From Rhodamnia argentea (Eukaryota; Streptophyta; Magnoliopsida; Myrtales; Myrtaceae): a stretch of DNA of 64,000 nt. The notes under the pieces are model-generated. The model saw only the letters and a program-made list of their open reading frames with translations, did no database searches and was not told the origin of the DNA. The translations under genes and the position numbers were made by a program. Location: the NCBI RefSeq assembly GCF_020921035.1, contig NC_063151.1, positions 20,590,934 to 20,654,933 on the forward strand, written 5' to 3'. Shown in pieces: positions 1-12,600 of the stretch (positions are counted from its first letter, which is position 1; each line of letters opens with the position of its first letter).

Positions 1-1967
1 TGCGACAAGCCAGTCTTTAATACAGGCAAGGCTGTAGGAATTGATAGTCACTGAAGCTTGCTGATCGTTCCATACTTTTTCTGTCCAAGGGCAAAGGAGA
101 AACAAATGCTCAAGCGTCTCGGAATGCTGGCGATAGAGGGTACATATTGATTTAGGTAAGATGTGTCTCCGCATTAGATTATCTGCTGTATGTACGGCGT
201 TTTGACCAATGTGCCATAGGAAGTGTTTGATCTTTAGGGGCACCTACAGTCGCCAAATATAGCGCCATAGCTGTCGGGGCCGTTGATAAGAAGAAGATGG
301 GTCATGGGGTGTCCTGCAGGGGGATGTGTGTAAAAGTTGTGCATAGGCCAATTTAACAGAATTATTACCAGTGGGGTGTGGTGCCCATATTAGCTGATCT
401 GCAGGTCTAAGGGGGTTGAGTGGAATGGCTGAGTATTTCGTCTACCACTTGAGTAGGGAAGTAAGTTCGCGCTAGTGTTCGTTCCACTGCATAGAAGGTC
501 TAATGAGTTGAGCTACTATGAGTGGTTCCCCTTTTTGTGGCTGTCCTCCAATGCGACCTGTTTGCAGCTAGGGGTCCGTTCTAATGGATATGCTCTGGCC
601 ATCCCCCACTTGCCATCTAACGAAAGGGGAAATGTGATTCCTTCCAGCTATGATACTTTGCCACCCCCATGAGGGACGGCCTCCCTGGGCAGCTTCCCAA
701 AATGAGTGATGGCGAAAGTAGAGGCCTTTAAACAAAGCTGCCCAAAGGTTGGTGGGGTTGGAATGTAGCCGCCAAGCCGTTTTCCCTAGCATTGCCTTAT
801 TAAACTGCACCAAGTCTCTAAAACCAAGGCCGCCATCGGCTTTATTATGGGTAAGAATATCCCAACTGTGCCAATGGAGTCCTGAATGGGTTTGGCTATT
901 CTTCCACCAAAAATTTGCAACCCTCTTTTCGATCGCCCGGCACACTGATAATGGAACCTTGAAAACTAACGTAGCATATTGAGGGATAGCTTGTATAACT
1001 GCTCTAATGAGAGTTTCTTTACCAGCCGTAGAAAATAGTTCCTCTTTCCATCCCTCCAGCTTTTTGTGTACTTGCGCCAAGATCCAGGAGAAAAATTACT
1101 TCTTCGTTTGGCCCTAATCGGATGGGAAGCCAAGGTATTTCCTTGTTTGTGCTATTTTGGGGACGCGTAATTCGGCAGCTAATGTTTGTCTCAACGAGAG
1201 CAGACAGCTGCGGCTGAAGAAAACTCCAGATTTATTGAGGTTGTTGTCATGGCTGGATGCGTAGCAATACTGGTGGAGTAGTTGGGCTAGGTGGTGGCAC
1301 TCCGAAAGCTTCCCGTCAAGAAAGAAAATGGCGACATCTGCAAATAATAAGTGTGAAAGGGTAGGGCAGTGCCAATTAAGAGTAATACCCTTCAAGGTAC
1401 CTTCCTGCACAGCTGCTGCTAGCATGGAGGATAAAGCATTGGACACCATAATAAAGAGATACATCGAGAGTGGGTTGCCTTGGTGTAGTCCTCAGGTCGG
1501 CCAGAAGTAAGGAAGAGGTCCCTGTTGACCTGGACACTGAAGCTAATTGTGCGGACACACTCCATGATCCACGTCACCCACTGGGGGGCAAAGCCCAACC
1601 GAAGGAGGCAGTCCTTGAGGAAATCCCATTCGACGCGGTCATAGGCTTTATGCATATCTAGTTTAAGGACAACCTCAAAGTGATGCTGGCGTTTACGGGT
1701 GCGTAGTTGATGAAGTACTTCCTGGACGATAAGGATATTATCTTGAATCTATTAGCCAGCCACAAAGGCGCTTTGTTCCGAGGCGACGAGCCGGGGGAGC
1801 AAAGGTTTAAGACGGTTCGCCAAGACCTTGGAGCATATTTTATAAGAGTAGTTGCATAAACTGATTGGTCGGTACTGATTGTCTCTCTGGGTGGGGTACC
1901 TTGGGGACCAGGGTAATGTGAGTCTGATTGAAAGGGCTAGGAAGGGTACCTGTCGTGAGGAAGTCAT
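1..1967 (-). pseudogene. LINE ORF2 remnant: reverse transcriptase and zf-RVT domain
   Basis: Reverse transcriptase blocks appear in the right order: RPISLCN and EQSAFVAG near 1752-1900, KAYDRVEWDFL near 1630-1655, the catalytic box near 1340-1350, then the thumb-like WWKN and GGLGFRDL region at 568-1080. Across 1-250 I translated a reverse-transcriptase zinc-binding domain with PLKIKHFLWH and a later HLFLLCPW. The catalytic box reads FADV where active elements have YADD or FADD, so a metal-binding aspartate is lost. Several frameshifts separate the pieces. Seen directly; the domain names rest on known LINE families. Confidence 0.88.
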
Positions 1968-2746
1968 TCACCATGCCAACCAAATCATCCTGGATAGTGC
2001 TTCAATGATGCTGGTAGAAGAGTCCACTTAAACCATCTGGTCCTGGTGCTTTGTGCTTCCCAAGTTGGAAGACAACTTATCGGACTTTAGTCATCGTGGC
2101 TGGTAGAAGCAATATCTGATTCATGTCATCTATTATGAACGAGCTACAATATTGGAGGACCGGGCAATACTGCCGAGGACCCCGGCTGCGGTAGAGGTCG
2201 GTAAAATACGTAAGTATGTGGCTTGAATTTGTGTAGGCTCTTACAATCATAATCCTTTTGGCGTTTGGATAGCTGACAGGCTGTTTTGTTGGTGGTGTTG
2301 GATTGTTGTTGTATGGAAAAAGCGTATGTTATGGTCTCCGTAGGTGACCCACTGATGTGGAACCTCAAGCCTCAATACTGTTCCTCCTGCAACCATAAGG
2401 CATCAAGTTGGCCTTTAATCTCTAAGGTGCAACTGATGAAGTGGGACGAACGTTGCTGCTGGTTAACAAGTGTTTGGAGTTAGTCTTTGAGGTTAGCAAT
2501 GGCCTTCCGTGCATTCGGGAAGCGAGAACGGCCCCAACGAGAAAGATGAGAAGAGATCCTCTGTAGCTTCGTCGAGAAAGTCAATGGAAGGTAGGGGTTA
2601 AGTAGCCAAGCTTCCTAGACAACACGAAAGCAGTCAGGATCAGAATTCCAGTAAGCTTCATACCTGAACCGTCGGGTGCATGGGGAAGGTGGCGCCAACA
2701 GCAGGTAGGACAAAAACCTTCGCCTTTGTACACTGAAGGTGCTAGT

Positions 2747-3307
2747 CTAAAGAATAGAAAGCTCTATCAAGCTTTTCCCAGATGAGGCTGTTATAAACGA
2801 GCAAGCTGTGAGCCAATCCCTGAAAGCGCGCATCCGAGATGTCTCCGCACTTTGGCCACCAGACTTTTCCCAACCATATAATACTTCATTAAAGTCTCCT
2901 AGGCAAAGCCAAGGCTGTTGAATGGTATCTCGAAGGTGCCTGATATCATTCCAAAGCTGTAACCTATTTGTGAAAGATGTGGGTGCATGCACAAAAGTGA
3001 TTTCTATCTCAAACTGAGTGTCACGGTCTAGGTAAGATAAGTGAACAAACACCTTGAAGGCGGCTAGGATATGTACAACAGCCATACCCAACCAAAAAAC
3101 TGCGAGCCCCCTTGCCGTGCCAAGAGGGGCAACGGTATAACTGTCCCAAAAATGGAATCTGCTCTTGTAACGATGGATAACAACGTCCGGTTGTTTCGTC
3201 TCCATGAGAAACACCAAGTTGGACCGCTCATGGGCTCTAAAGGCCCTAAGTTCACGAAATGGTCGGGGGTTGCCCAGCCCCTGATAGTTCCAACACAAAA
3301 TGGTCAT
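2747..3307 (-). pseudogene. LINE ORF2 remnant: endonuclease domain
   Basis: This open piece of 186 residues starts MTILCWNYQGLGNP, the start of the apurinic-type endonuclease of plant LINEs. It has the acidic METK motif near residue 36 and the GDFNEVL motif near residue 137, which carry catalytic residues. It ends early, before the C-terminal SDH-type motif. Between it and the reverse transcriptase (1968-2746) the reading frame is broken repeatedly. It nicks target DNA in active LINEs; this copy cannot be functional. Confidence 0.85.
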
Positions 3308-3420
3308 TGGGTCCGGGGTAGCTTATTAGAGCTAGCTACTAGAGCCCGAGTTTGGGGTTCTTCCAACTAGGTGATCGGTGTTTCAGTGAGTTGCGAGTCA
3401 TCAAGCAATAAAAGAGTTGG

Positions 3421-4560
3421 CTAAGGTGGGGTATATTGGGAGTAGTGGCATAGCTTCTTAGTGGACAAACCTACTGCAGCCTTGCCTTTTTGTTTCCTGG
3501 TGAGTTTACTCGGGCCAAGTGAGGTGGTTGAGGTGGAAGGCTGCTGTGGTGAGTTTGGGTGGACTGCATATGGTTGTGGAAGAGGAGTAGGCAGTGTAGT
3601 AGTGTCCATAACATTTCGGTTGGGGTTGTAGGGGAGGATTTTGGGGTGGGAAGGGGGTTGCAGTAGGATGCTATAGGCTCACAGTGGGAGAGCCCATTGG
3701 TTTAAGACAGATCAGGTGGAGGGGACGGTGTGTAGGAGTTGGGGATGGGGGGAGGGGGCGGTGTATAGAGGTTGGGGGCAACCAGTGGCAGGGGCAGTGA
3801 GGGAGGAGCTAAGTTTATGGCAATGAGAGACTGAGGTGCAGGAGGATGAGTGGGGGAGGTATGTGTTGTCACAGGTGGGATGGAGGTGGGTGTGTGCATG
3901 CTACCAGAGTTGATGGAGTATTGCCGGGAGGGGCTATCTTGATCGGGTATACCAGGAAGCATTGGGACCAGAGTGAGGGGGGGGTTGGAGGAAATGGGTT
4001 GGAGAGGAAGATGGCTGATATTTGTACTGCACATTATAAAAAGCCCTCCAGAAAGGGCTATAGTCACTTGACTCGACCTTCATCCAACATCCATAGCCAC
4101 TACCCGTTGTGGTCGCAAATCGTTCCTCATCGTAAGGGATAGACGGGCAATAACAGGCATAGTGTCCAATCCGTCCACAAGAATAACAGAACGTAGGAAG
4201 TCGTTTGTATTTGAAGTCCAGCCATCTCTCGAGCCCCTGATAATTAGCTAATATACCGGCCTGCAGTTCATCCTCCAAATTAATGACCACACGAGCCTTG
4301 ATCGTGAGAGGGACAGTAGGGGAGTGGGAATCCATTTTGACCTGCAACACTTGTCCAACATTAGCCATAACCTTCACCACAATGCCACGAGTTTGCCATC
4401 CGATGGGTAGTCCAAGTATACGCATCCAGAAGGCACAAATATGAAAGTCATAACATTGTAGAGAAGTATGTGGGTTGCTCCTTTGCAGCAACAGTAGGTG
4501 GTCCATAAAAGACCAAGGACCAGTCTCAAGAACTAGGTCTATGTATTGTTGTTTGACGTA
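3421..4560 (-). pseudogene. LINE ORF1 remnant (DUF4283-like, CCHC zinc knuckle, proline-rich tail)
   Basis: Coding similarity begins near 4555 with a GPWSF motif, followed by FWMRILGLPIGW and the knuckle CYSCGRIGHYACYC near 4150-4190. This is the ORF1 protein of plant L1 elements, which binds element RNA. A proline-rich tail follows in another frame at 3702-4067, and a linker with LTRKQKGKA at 3421-3609. The frame changes mean at least two frameshifts. Confidence 0.82.
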
Positions 4561-4586
4561 GTTATCAACCCTATTCTACGTATAGA

Positions 4587-4865
4587 CTCCAAAATAGGAG
4601 GAACTATGCCATTGGGGTGAGTTTCCTGTAATTCGTCTTATAAAAATGAGTTTGAGAGGTTAAAACTTCCGAAGTACCTATCACATCGCTCTGGAAACTT
4701 TTTGGGTCGATATTTGACTTGATTTTGTGTAATTTTTCAAGAACAATGACATAGGAAAACAAGCCTTCTCCAAAATAGGAGGAACTATGCCATTGGGGTG
4801 AGTTTCTGGTAATTCATCTTGTAGAAATGAGTTTACGAGGGTAAAACTTCTGAAGTACCTATCAG
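4587..4865. repeat. Pair of ~97-bp direct repeats, 181 bp apart
   Basis: The segments 4587-4683 and 4768-4865 are nearly identical; both begin CTCCAAAATAGGAGGAACTA and end near GAAGTACCTATCA. They lie just past the upstream end of the LINE. They could be a local duplication or flanking sequence duplicated at insertion. No coding capacity. Confidence 0.8.
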
Positions 4866-5387
4866 ATATTAGCTTGTGCTTTCAACAAGATATTAATAGC
4901 CAGTGTTCATTTAGTTTTGAATTAACATTTTTTTTTAATCTTTGACAAGAAAAATTTCTCTTGTCCTTATCCAATTTTGTCTAACTCTCTTATGAAAACT
5001 TTAAATTAACCAGCTACTATCGAATGTGCACATGTTGGCGTGTACGCAAGAAAATGAAAGTCGAATGTTCGAGCAAAATCACTTTATTAGGAGTTGGATA
5101 CCTACTAGCAAATATATTAGCATTATCTAGTCTTCCTAGTAAATGTTTTATATAAGGGTATTACTACCTGATCAATCTTAACACCTCATTAAGGGGTTTA
5201 TATCATAATACTACTCTAAGCACTCCTCTTCCTATTTCTGATCTCTTATTGATACAAAGTGTTGAACAACTCCATGGCGAATGGCTAGGTCTAATTGAGT
5301 TTTTCATCCCAACAGTTCTTGCGTTTCTTTTTAACAATGCTGCCTTCATTCTTCATCCATTTGGGTTGCTCTTGACCTAGTGGGTAT
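4866..5387. other. AT-rich spacer, no gene seen
   Basis: No open frame with a recognisable product, no RNA gene and no clear repeat boundary. The 3' part (5140-5350) contains a few short open stretches that I could not assign. Confidence 0.5.
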
Positions 5388-5397
5388 GTTTTTCTCC

Positions 5398-6060
5398 GGG
5401 AAAAGTGTCAAAAAAGTCCTAAACCTATTACATTAGTGCCAATTAAGTCCTAAACCTTTTTTTAGTGCCAATTCAGTCCTAAACCTTTTGTATTGGTGCC
5501 AATTAAGTCCTAAACCTTTTATTAGTGCCAATTCGGTCCTAAAGCTTTTATAATAGTGCCAATTTAGTCCTAAAAATTTTGTATTTATGCCAATTGAGTC
5601 AATTCGGCTAATTTTGATTGGAAATCACCGGCATGGACATCAATTATTCTACGTGGCATGATTGGCGCTAACGTGGATTTTTTAAAATATTTTTTTGATA
5701 ATTTAAATAATTTTTAAAAATAATTTTGAAAAAAACCAAAAAAAAATGCTTAAAAAATTATTTAAAATATTAAAAAAATATCCAAGTTAGCGCTAGCCGT
5801 GCCATATAGGACAATCGATGTCCACGTCGGCGATTTTCGATCAAAATTGGCCAGATTAACTCAATTAGCATAAATAAAAAAATTTTAGGACTAAATTGGC
5901 ACTATTATAAAAGCTTTAGGACTAAATTGGCACTAATAAAAGGTTTAGGACTTAATTGATACCAATACAAAAGTTTTAGGATTGAATTGGCACTAAAAAA
6001 AGGTTTAGGACCGAATTGGCACTAATGTAATAGGTTTAGGACTTTTTTGACACTTCTCCC
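5398..6060. mobile_element. Foldback MITE (family A), 10-bp target duplication
   Basis: This 663-bp element starts GGGAAAAGTGTCAAAAAAGT and ends with the near-perfect inverse. GTTTTTCTCC sits on both sides (5388-5397 and 6061-6070) as a target-site duplication. Both arms carry tandem copies of a ~33-bp unit built on GTGCCAATTAAGTCCTAAACC. The centre holds an AT-rich loop with inverted GGCGCTAACGTGG-like blocks. A duplication of 9-11 bp with long inverted ends suggests mobilisation by a Mutator-like transposase; that is inference. Diverged relatives lie at 8042, 14385, 18545, 41455, 56840 and 61540. Confidence 0.88.
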
Positions 6061-6070
6061 GTTTTTCTCC

Positions 6071-7680
6071 CTTGATCTTGGCGCATACGAGATATGACAA
6101 AGTAACTATATCCATTTGGGACGTCAACACATAATGCTCTTTTTCTACGATCTTTGGAAAATCTTCTAATTTATCTTGCCATGATCTCTCTCCGACCGCA
6201 CTCCCGATCATATGTTCTGGGTCGATTGACAAATGAAACGGCGAGACTATTAGAAATAGTAAAATTGAGTTTTGGTTTGAAGATTAAACGAAAAAAACCA
6301 AAGTAGGACTTTGTTAGCAACATGAAATAGACAAGGATGCTCACAATTTTTAACTTTGAAATTGAAGAAAAGTTCAAATTGAAGTTTATTTCCTTACTCC
6401 AATAAGGCGGTGGATTCAAAAGAGTCTTCAAGAAGCAGGGGCACACTTGGGTAAAAAAAGAAAAAGAGAAAGTAAAGTGCAACTTTGCTTTGGATTTAGC
6501 TTTGGATGAGATTATGGCAGCTCATTTTCACACTGAAGTCAGGCGATTTCTCGAGGCGGTTGAACTATGGTGACGGTTCCTTATAAACAGGTGCGTGAAA
6601 AGCCCTAGTTATGGATAGAGAGAGTTGAGCTGTAGAGCTAAGCTTGTCTGCTTTCGTGTGAGGCCTATGCATAAGGTATTTTGAGCGTTATACTGTTTCC
6701 TTTGTGTATTTGTGTCCTCTTCTTACCAAAACCTTAAAAAATTCTATATCCTTTTGGTTCTAAAAAAAACGAGTATATTTTTGGAGTGTGATTCACACTC
6801 TCCTATGACATGAAAAGATGTGGGTTCCTCATCACATTAAGTGGGCCAGGGGTCCAGAGGAGCCACCTTGGCAGGGGTTTCCAAAGGACAGCGCTCCCTA
6901 CACATTAGACGGTTTTTAGGATTTAAGCTCATAATTTTTTATTAGTAGTTTGAGTTTGGGCTTATGAATAATTACTGGTATATACATACTCTTTTTTGCT
7001 TGTAATTGAGTTATGTAACTAGATGTGCGTGGTGCTAATTATAGTAGAATCTTTTTCTGGACGTAGCTCTAGTTTAAAGGTGAATCGATTTGATTGTGCG
7101 TCAAATCCTAACATATAATTCGTGGTCGGTGATCAATCATTTGCAGATCGATTAGGTGCATGCATGAAAGACACATTTGATTTTTTTTTTTTTTTTTCAG
7201 TTTGATTCTATTCTAGCGTTACATACCGTGTGCAGGTTGCAAAATCCTGCCTTCTCCTCACCCTATTCTCCCTGAAGATGGGGATTAGAATCCCCCACAT
7301 TTTTCGTCCCAAATGGAAAAAGTAACCATTGGTTTAATCTTCAACAACGCCATCAATGCCAACGCCTCTTTTATTCCGAACCCACCGCCACCTCGGGCCG
7401 ATCTTATTGCCTAGACAAATAATAATGGAAGACCAAGACCCCATCACAAACCTTTTTTTTTTTTCAAGATCTTTCTAGAGGCAACTGTAACCTCATATAC
7501 TTGTTCTTTTGCTTTATGGATGGACAAGGACTGCTTGGGATGATGTGAATAGGAAACCGAGTTTCCATGGAAAAATGACCCCCCACCCGATAGTCAGCCT
7601 TGCGAAACGAAGTTCTTCATTCACATACTCTAAAAGGTGGCAACTAGATGCGCCATACTAAGCACAAATCTTTTCCCCAC
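6071..7680. other. Spacer with no recognisable gene
   Basis: I see no supported gene. Short open frames at 6005-6482 (minus) have no recognisable motifs and overlap the MITE edge. A T-rich run lies near 7183-7200. The rest looks like decayed repeats. Confidence 0.5.
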
Positions 7681-7689
7681 GCAGAAAAT

Positions 7690-8000
7690 GGTTGGCCTAA
7701 TTGATTAGAGCACGAGGCTTCGCTTCTTTAGCAGTAGCGTGAGTTTGAAGCTCCTTGGCTTAGTGAACGAGATCGCGCTTGCGGGGGCAGTCCTTGTAAA
7801 TCACATGTCTAATCGGCCAACATTTCAATGCTAATGTTGCGGTGATCGACCCATTTTCTGAGCTTGTGGAGGCAGTGGGCTTGAACAAGATCATGTGACA
7901 GGCATCCTTAAACACCCATGAAGGATATGCTAGATAGCATCAGAAGCCTAATTTCTCCTAACATCAAGAAAGGTGCAATGTTTCTGGAGGAAGGGTTAAC
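7690..8000 (+). repeat. SINE-like repeat with tRNA-type A and B box traces
   Basis: The segment begins TTGGCCTAATTGATTAGAGC, which resembles the A box of a tRNA-derived promoter. About 50 bp later comes GTTTGAAGCTCC, a weak B-box match. A better preserved relative lies at 31328-31640 with GGCCTAGTCGGTTAAGGC and GAGCTTGAACC. Both copies sit at matching distances upstream of DTX-1 and DTX-3, so they may have been duplicated with the genes. It could instead be a decayed tRNA fragment or unrelated. Confidence 0.4.
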
Positions 8001-8041
8001 ACGGAAGATGAGAGAAATCTCATCATTTGATTATAAACTTC

Positions 8042-8440
8042 GAAGGAAAACTACCAAAAAGACTTAAAACTATTACATTGGTACCAATTCTATCCTAACC
8101 CTTATAATTGGATCAAATTAGTCTTAAGACATTTTGCATTGGTACCAATTCAATCCATCCGATCAATTTTGATACGAAATTGCAAACGTGGATTCCGCCA
8201 TCCAACGTGGCATGATCAACGTTGAGGTAAACATTTTTAAATAATTTTTTAAATTTATTATATTTTTACATTTCTTTTCTTTTCTGTTCGTTATTTTTAT
8301 TTTTATCGAGGGCCAGCAAAGGCCGCCGGTCATAGGTAAGGGCAGGGATGCTCTCACCAGCCATGGGCAAGGGCTACAAAGCCCTCACCCCATCAAGGCA
8401 TCGTGGCCTTGCCCATATCGGGCAAGGGCCGCTCTCCTAG
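8042..8440. mobile_element. Half of a family A MITE
   Basis: The left arm is recognisable: GGAAAACTACCAAAAAGACT, then units on GGTACCAATTCTATCCTAA, then the inner block AACGTGGCATGATCAACG and a GC-rich stretch with GGGCAAGGGC repeats. The matching right arm is missing, so the element is truncated. Confidence 0.6.
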
Positions 8441-8699
8441 TGACCTGAACATTTATATTTCAACTCAGATTGTACGTAACTCATGAAATTAATTGCATTT
8501 TTAATGAACTCTAGATTTGTTAACCTAAAATGAAGTTCCTAATTTCGTAATTATGCAGGAGGCCTATCAGAACTGCGTGGTAGTTGGTTCTATTAAATGT
8601 GCTTCAGAAGTTGTGCATCTTGATTGTCCCACTTTTTGTTTTCTTCCCTTTGGAATTAAAAGCGAATCACTACCAAATTCATAGTTTTAGTAACTAGTC

Positions 8700-9627
8700 C
8701 TCCAGCCAACCATTCCACACACACACCATCAATTTCTTTACTTCCCTCCGTCCTTTTCGCAACCCTCTTGTCATAGCATGTCTCTAGCATGTTCTAGTCA
8801 CGTCAATAGAGCAAAAGCTAATCGTAAAGTAATAAAAGAAAAAAATCGGAGATTCATTCAAAGAAAATTTGGACAAATCTCTTTGACTGGTCGCTTTCTA
8901 ACGAAGATCTGTCTACATCGAGGAAAATGGACCTCGAAGTATGTCGACGTCCTAAATGGAGCGAAGCATCGTCCAATTATACCATCGACGTCGACGCCGG
9001 AGAATTTCATCCCTTTTTAATAGGAAAAACTAATTGATCTAATACGATGGATAGAAGCAATCAAAACTCGTTATTTTCCACCGAGGTTGGAAGTTTAAGA
9101 TGCCTGCTCGTTGAAGCGGACTCCGCATCCGAGGGCCACCAAAGCGAGAGAGAGTCAGAGTAGGTCAACAATGAAAATTTCAGCGACGAGCCCTCGATTC
9201 TTGAGCTGACATTCTCCTTGTTCCCACCCACCTCAATCGTCAAAATTTTCCGGATAAGAGAATTCACCGCTTCTTATCGTCCAATCTGTCTCCTCCACAT
9301 GCGCAGTGCCTCCTTTACAGATGTTCTTCGTGGAATACTCCTTGCTCTCACCTGCTGTCCTGTCCTAGTGGCAAAGAGACGAAGTCCCGAGGCCAATGTG
9401 GGACCGTCCAATTTTTGGCTGTTGGGATCTGTTTGTGTTGGCCGATGTGAGAAGTTTCCGGCTTCTACCGTGAGAAGTCTCCTGCTTCCGCTGTGAGAAC
9501 TGCTCTTTAACGCTTGACCTCCATCACCGATCATTTCACTGCCTTCTAGTTATCTGTGTTTGTCTTTGCTCTCGTTATCACGACACTTCCCTCTCTAGTG
9601 GCCAAGAAAAACCCGCTCGTCCTTTTC
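8700..9627 (+). promoter_or_regulatory. Upstream region of DTX-1, duplicated at DTX-2 and DTX-3
   Basis: Blocks here recur upstream of paralogues. CCAACCATTCCACACA (8706) and the following ~120 bp match 31945-32070 ahead of DTX-3. The last ~300 bp, with GCCAATGTGAGAAGTTT-like text and CTTCCCTCTCTAGTG just before the start, match 21730-22035 ahead of DTX-2. I infer shared promoter and 5'-leader sequence carried along by tandem duplication. I could not place a transcription start or a convincing TATA box. Small open frames here (8778, 9218, 9274) are not conserved as protein. Confidence 0.55.
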
Positions 9628-12600
9628 ATGGCGACCGTCGATGGCAACGGCGACGCCGGCCAGCCTCTGCTGCGAGATTGGGTTGCGGATGGCGGCGGCG
9701 ATGGTGGGGATCATGAAGACGAAGAGAAGACGTGCTTTAGCGCGAGAGCGTGGGCTGAGACGAGGAAGCTATGGCACATCATAGGCCCCGCCATCTTCGG
9801 CCGCGTGGCCCAGTACACCATGAACATCGTCACGCAAGCGTTCGCGGGGCACCTCGGGGAGGTTGAGCTTGCCGCCGTGTCCATCGCCATCAACGTCATC
9901 GTCGGCTTCAACTACGGCCTCTTGGTAAGTACAGGAAAGAAACAAAAATCTTCGCTCGCTAATTCTCTGATTAGACAGTACTTCTAATAGAGATGCTATT
10001 CGACATGACAAGTTTTGACAGGCTTAATTATATTGGCGCAAAATAAAATAAAAAGTATCATTGCGTTGCATCAAAAGATACGGCAGTGTCGCAGAAACTA
10101 GAGCGTCGGCCGACCACCATGACGAAGCGGAATTCAATGTCCGTGTCTATCGTCAGCTTTTGTATTTGTTATTCCAATTATGAGAGCAGTATCGTTTGTT
10201 TGTTCACGTCGGTATTGCTTCTAATACATTAAGGAAAGTTATTTTTAGACATCACTTTATCGACAAATCAGATGCTTGAAGTGAACGCACTCAATTGGAC
10301 ATGAAAACAGAAAGAGCAATCGAGAGTTTCATGTCGACTTTTGTGTTTGGATTGTGGTTATCAGTTAGGTATGGCAAGCGCGCTAGAGACATTATGTGGC
10401 CAAGCCTTCGGTGCGAAGAGATACCGCATGCTTGGCATCTACATGCAAAGGTCGTGGATCGTGCTCTTCCTGTGTTGCTTCTTGCTGCTCCCCTTCTATG
10501 TTTTTGCCGCGCCGCTCCTGAAGCTCCTAGGGCAGCCGGATGACGTGGCGGAGATGACGGGCACGGTGGCTCTGTGGCTTATCCCGTTGTACTTCAGCTT
10601 CGCCTTCCAATTCCCCCTGTGGAGGTTCTTGCAGAGCCAGCTCAAGACCCGGGTCTTGGCATGGGTCTCACTGGCCAGCCTAGCGATCAACGTGCTCACG
10701 AGCTGGCTCTCTGTCTACGTGTTCAACTTTGGCGTGGTGGGAGTGTCCGTCAGCTTCGATCTCTCTTGGTGGTTCTTGGTGCTTGCGTTGTACACATACG
10801 CTGCGAGCGGCAGATGCTCGCTGACGTGGACCGGCTTCTCCATGGAAGCTTTCTCGGGGTTATGGGAGTTTGTCAAATTGTCCGCTGCTTCTGGAGTTAT
10901 GCTTTGGTAAAATGTCCTTATTCCTAGTCTCCATCTCCATGTAACGCTACGCATGCTTGACTCTGTCTTCTACATCGATCTAGCTCACGGAAAACCTAAG
11001 AGGGAACCTGCTCCATTACACAAGTTCTTGTAACTAAATTGAACTCGGGAAACTATGTCGTAACCGCAGCCAGAATATTCACATTCAAATTGAAACTTGG
11101 CACATCTTGAAAAGTTCGACCATGATCTATATCTCTGTCCCTTGTCTACATTTTGTCTTGGCCAGTAGGATTTGACGATCACGTTTTCTTCATACTATCC
11201 GAACAGTTTGGAGAATTGGTACTACGGGATATTGATATTAATGCCTGGATATCTACAAAACGCCACGGTTGCTGTAGATGCCTTGTCAATATGGTAACAG
11301 CTTATCTCCATCTTAATAATTTATCATTAAATAGATTTATTCACCAATGTCTCCGGACGCTTACAATTGTACGTATATGGCAGCATGAGCATCAACGGTT
11401 GGGAGATGATGATCCCTCTTTCCTTCTTTGCCGCAACCGGGTACTCTCTCTCTCTCTCTCTCTCATAGCCAAGAACAAAAGCAAGAAATTGAACTTAGAC
11501 TCATCGTCGGGAATCATAATCAATCGCACTATAAATAGTTGACTGAAGGGTAGTATCCTCGGTAATTGTAGTTTATATTTGGACGAAATTGGTTCATCAA
11601 CAACATTCGGTTATATACGATAAAGACGAGATTGCTTTACTACAAATAAATCTATTCAAATGGTCTTATATATGTTGAGTATAATGATTGTTGAACATTT
11701 TATTGAGTTTGAGCCCCAAAAAGAAAACTTTCCAATTTGAATAAATTTCCTATATGAGTGGTTTTTCAGTATGGATAGGTTTCCTATTTTGGATCCAATT
11801 TGTGTGTAAGAAGTGTGATTTCTTGTGAAGAGTATCCAAGAGATGACTTATTTATGAATTACACCCAGAGAGTTTCTAGTGTGGAAGCCAATTAAATCTT
11901 ATGAGTATAAATTGTGAATTTCCTCATGAAATTGAGAGATTATTTCGTGAGAAATTATGGAGCTAAATACTACTTCAGGTTATTGGGAGTAATTGTGGAT
12001 TAGGAAACATTATGAGCATTTGAGTAACTTGAGAACAGTTGTAATTTACATTGAATCACTTTATCTATAGTAGAAGTCTTAAGCGCTCTCTCTATGGATG
12101 TATGTCAAATAGACCAAACCACATAAATCCGGTGTTCGATTTATTTTCTTATTTTGTTTATTTTATTGTTCAATTTCTTGTTTTCGCAACAAAAGATCGA
12201 ATATGGTGTTTGGTGAATATATTAAGAAATGAATCCGGTGACCAACGCAGTTTTCAAGTGGTGGGCATTGGGTGTAGCAACGTAGTCCTAATGGTAGCCT
12301 TCATCATTTGCTTTGGATAAAGAGACCATGGATGAAGGTGGGTATTGGTGCATTAGGATACCCAAATAAAGATTGAACAACCCTAATATTAAGTTCACAC
12401 GTAAGTGGGAGATTGTTGAGATGCAAGTGTGAGTAATATTAGGAAGTCCAATATCCGATAAGTGAAGTCGTATGAAGCATTTAATTATCATAGTTGGCCA
12501 ATAACATATTGGCTCAATATTTAATTGAAGTTGAGTTGAACTTGATATGTTGACAAGCTCTAACTTGGGCTCTCTCTTGACTATCTCCCTTGGTTTTTGC

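Larger units (their letters stand above)
1..4590 (-). mobile_element. Decayed L1-type LINE retrotransposon
   Basis: Read on the minus strand, this stretch holds in order an ORF1 gag-like segment with a CCHC knuckle, an endonuclease, a reverse transcriptase and a reverse-transcriptase zinc-binding domain, which is the order in plant L1-like LINEs. The 3' end lies outside the window to the left. The upstream end is near 4560-4590, where coding similarity stops against a direct repeat. The frame is broken in many places (separate open pieces at 568-1080, 1114-1464, 1419-1655, 1752-1967, 2747-3307 and 3934-4506), so the element is dead. Confidence 0.9.

Noticed and set aside
3846..4142. Plus-strand frame over the LINE ORF1 region
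   Set aside because: Antisense of the proline-rich and zinc-knuckle coding remnant.
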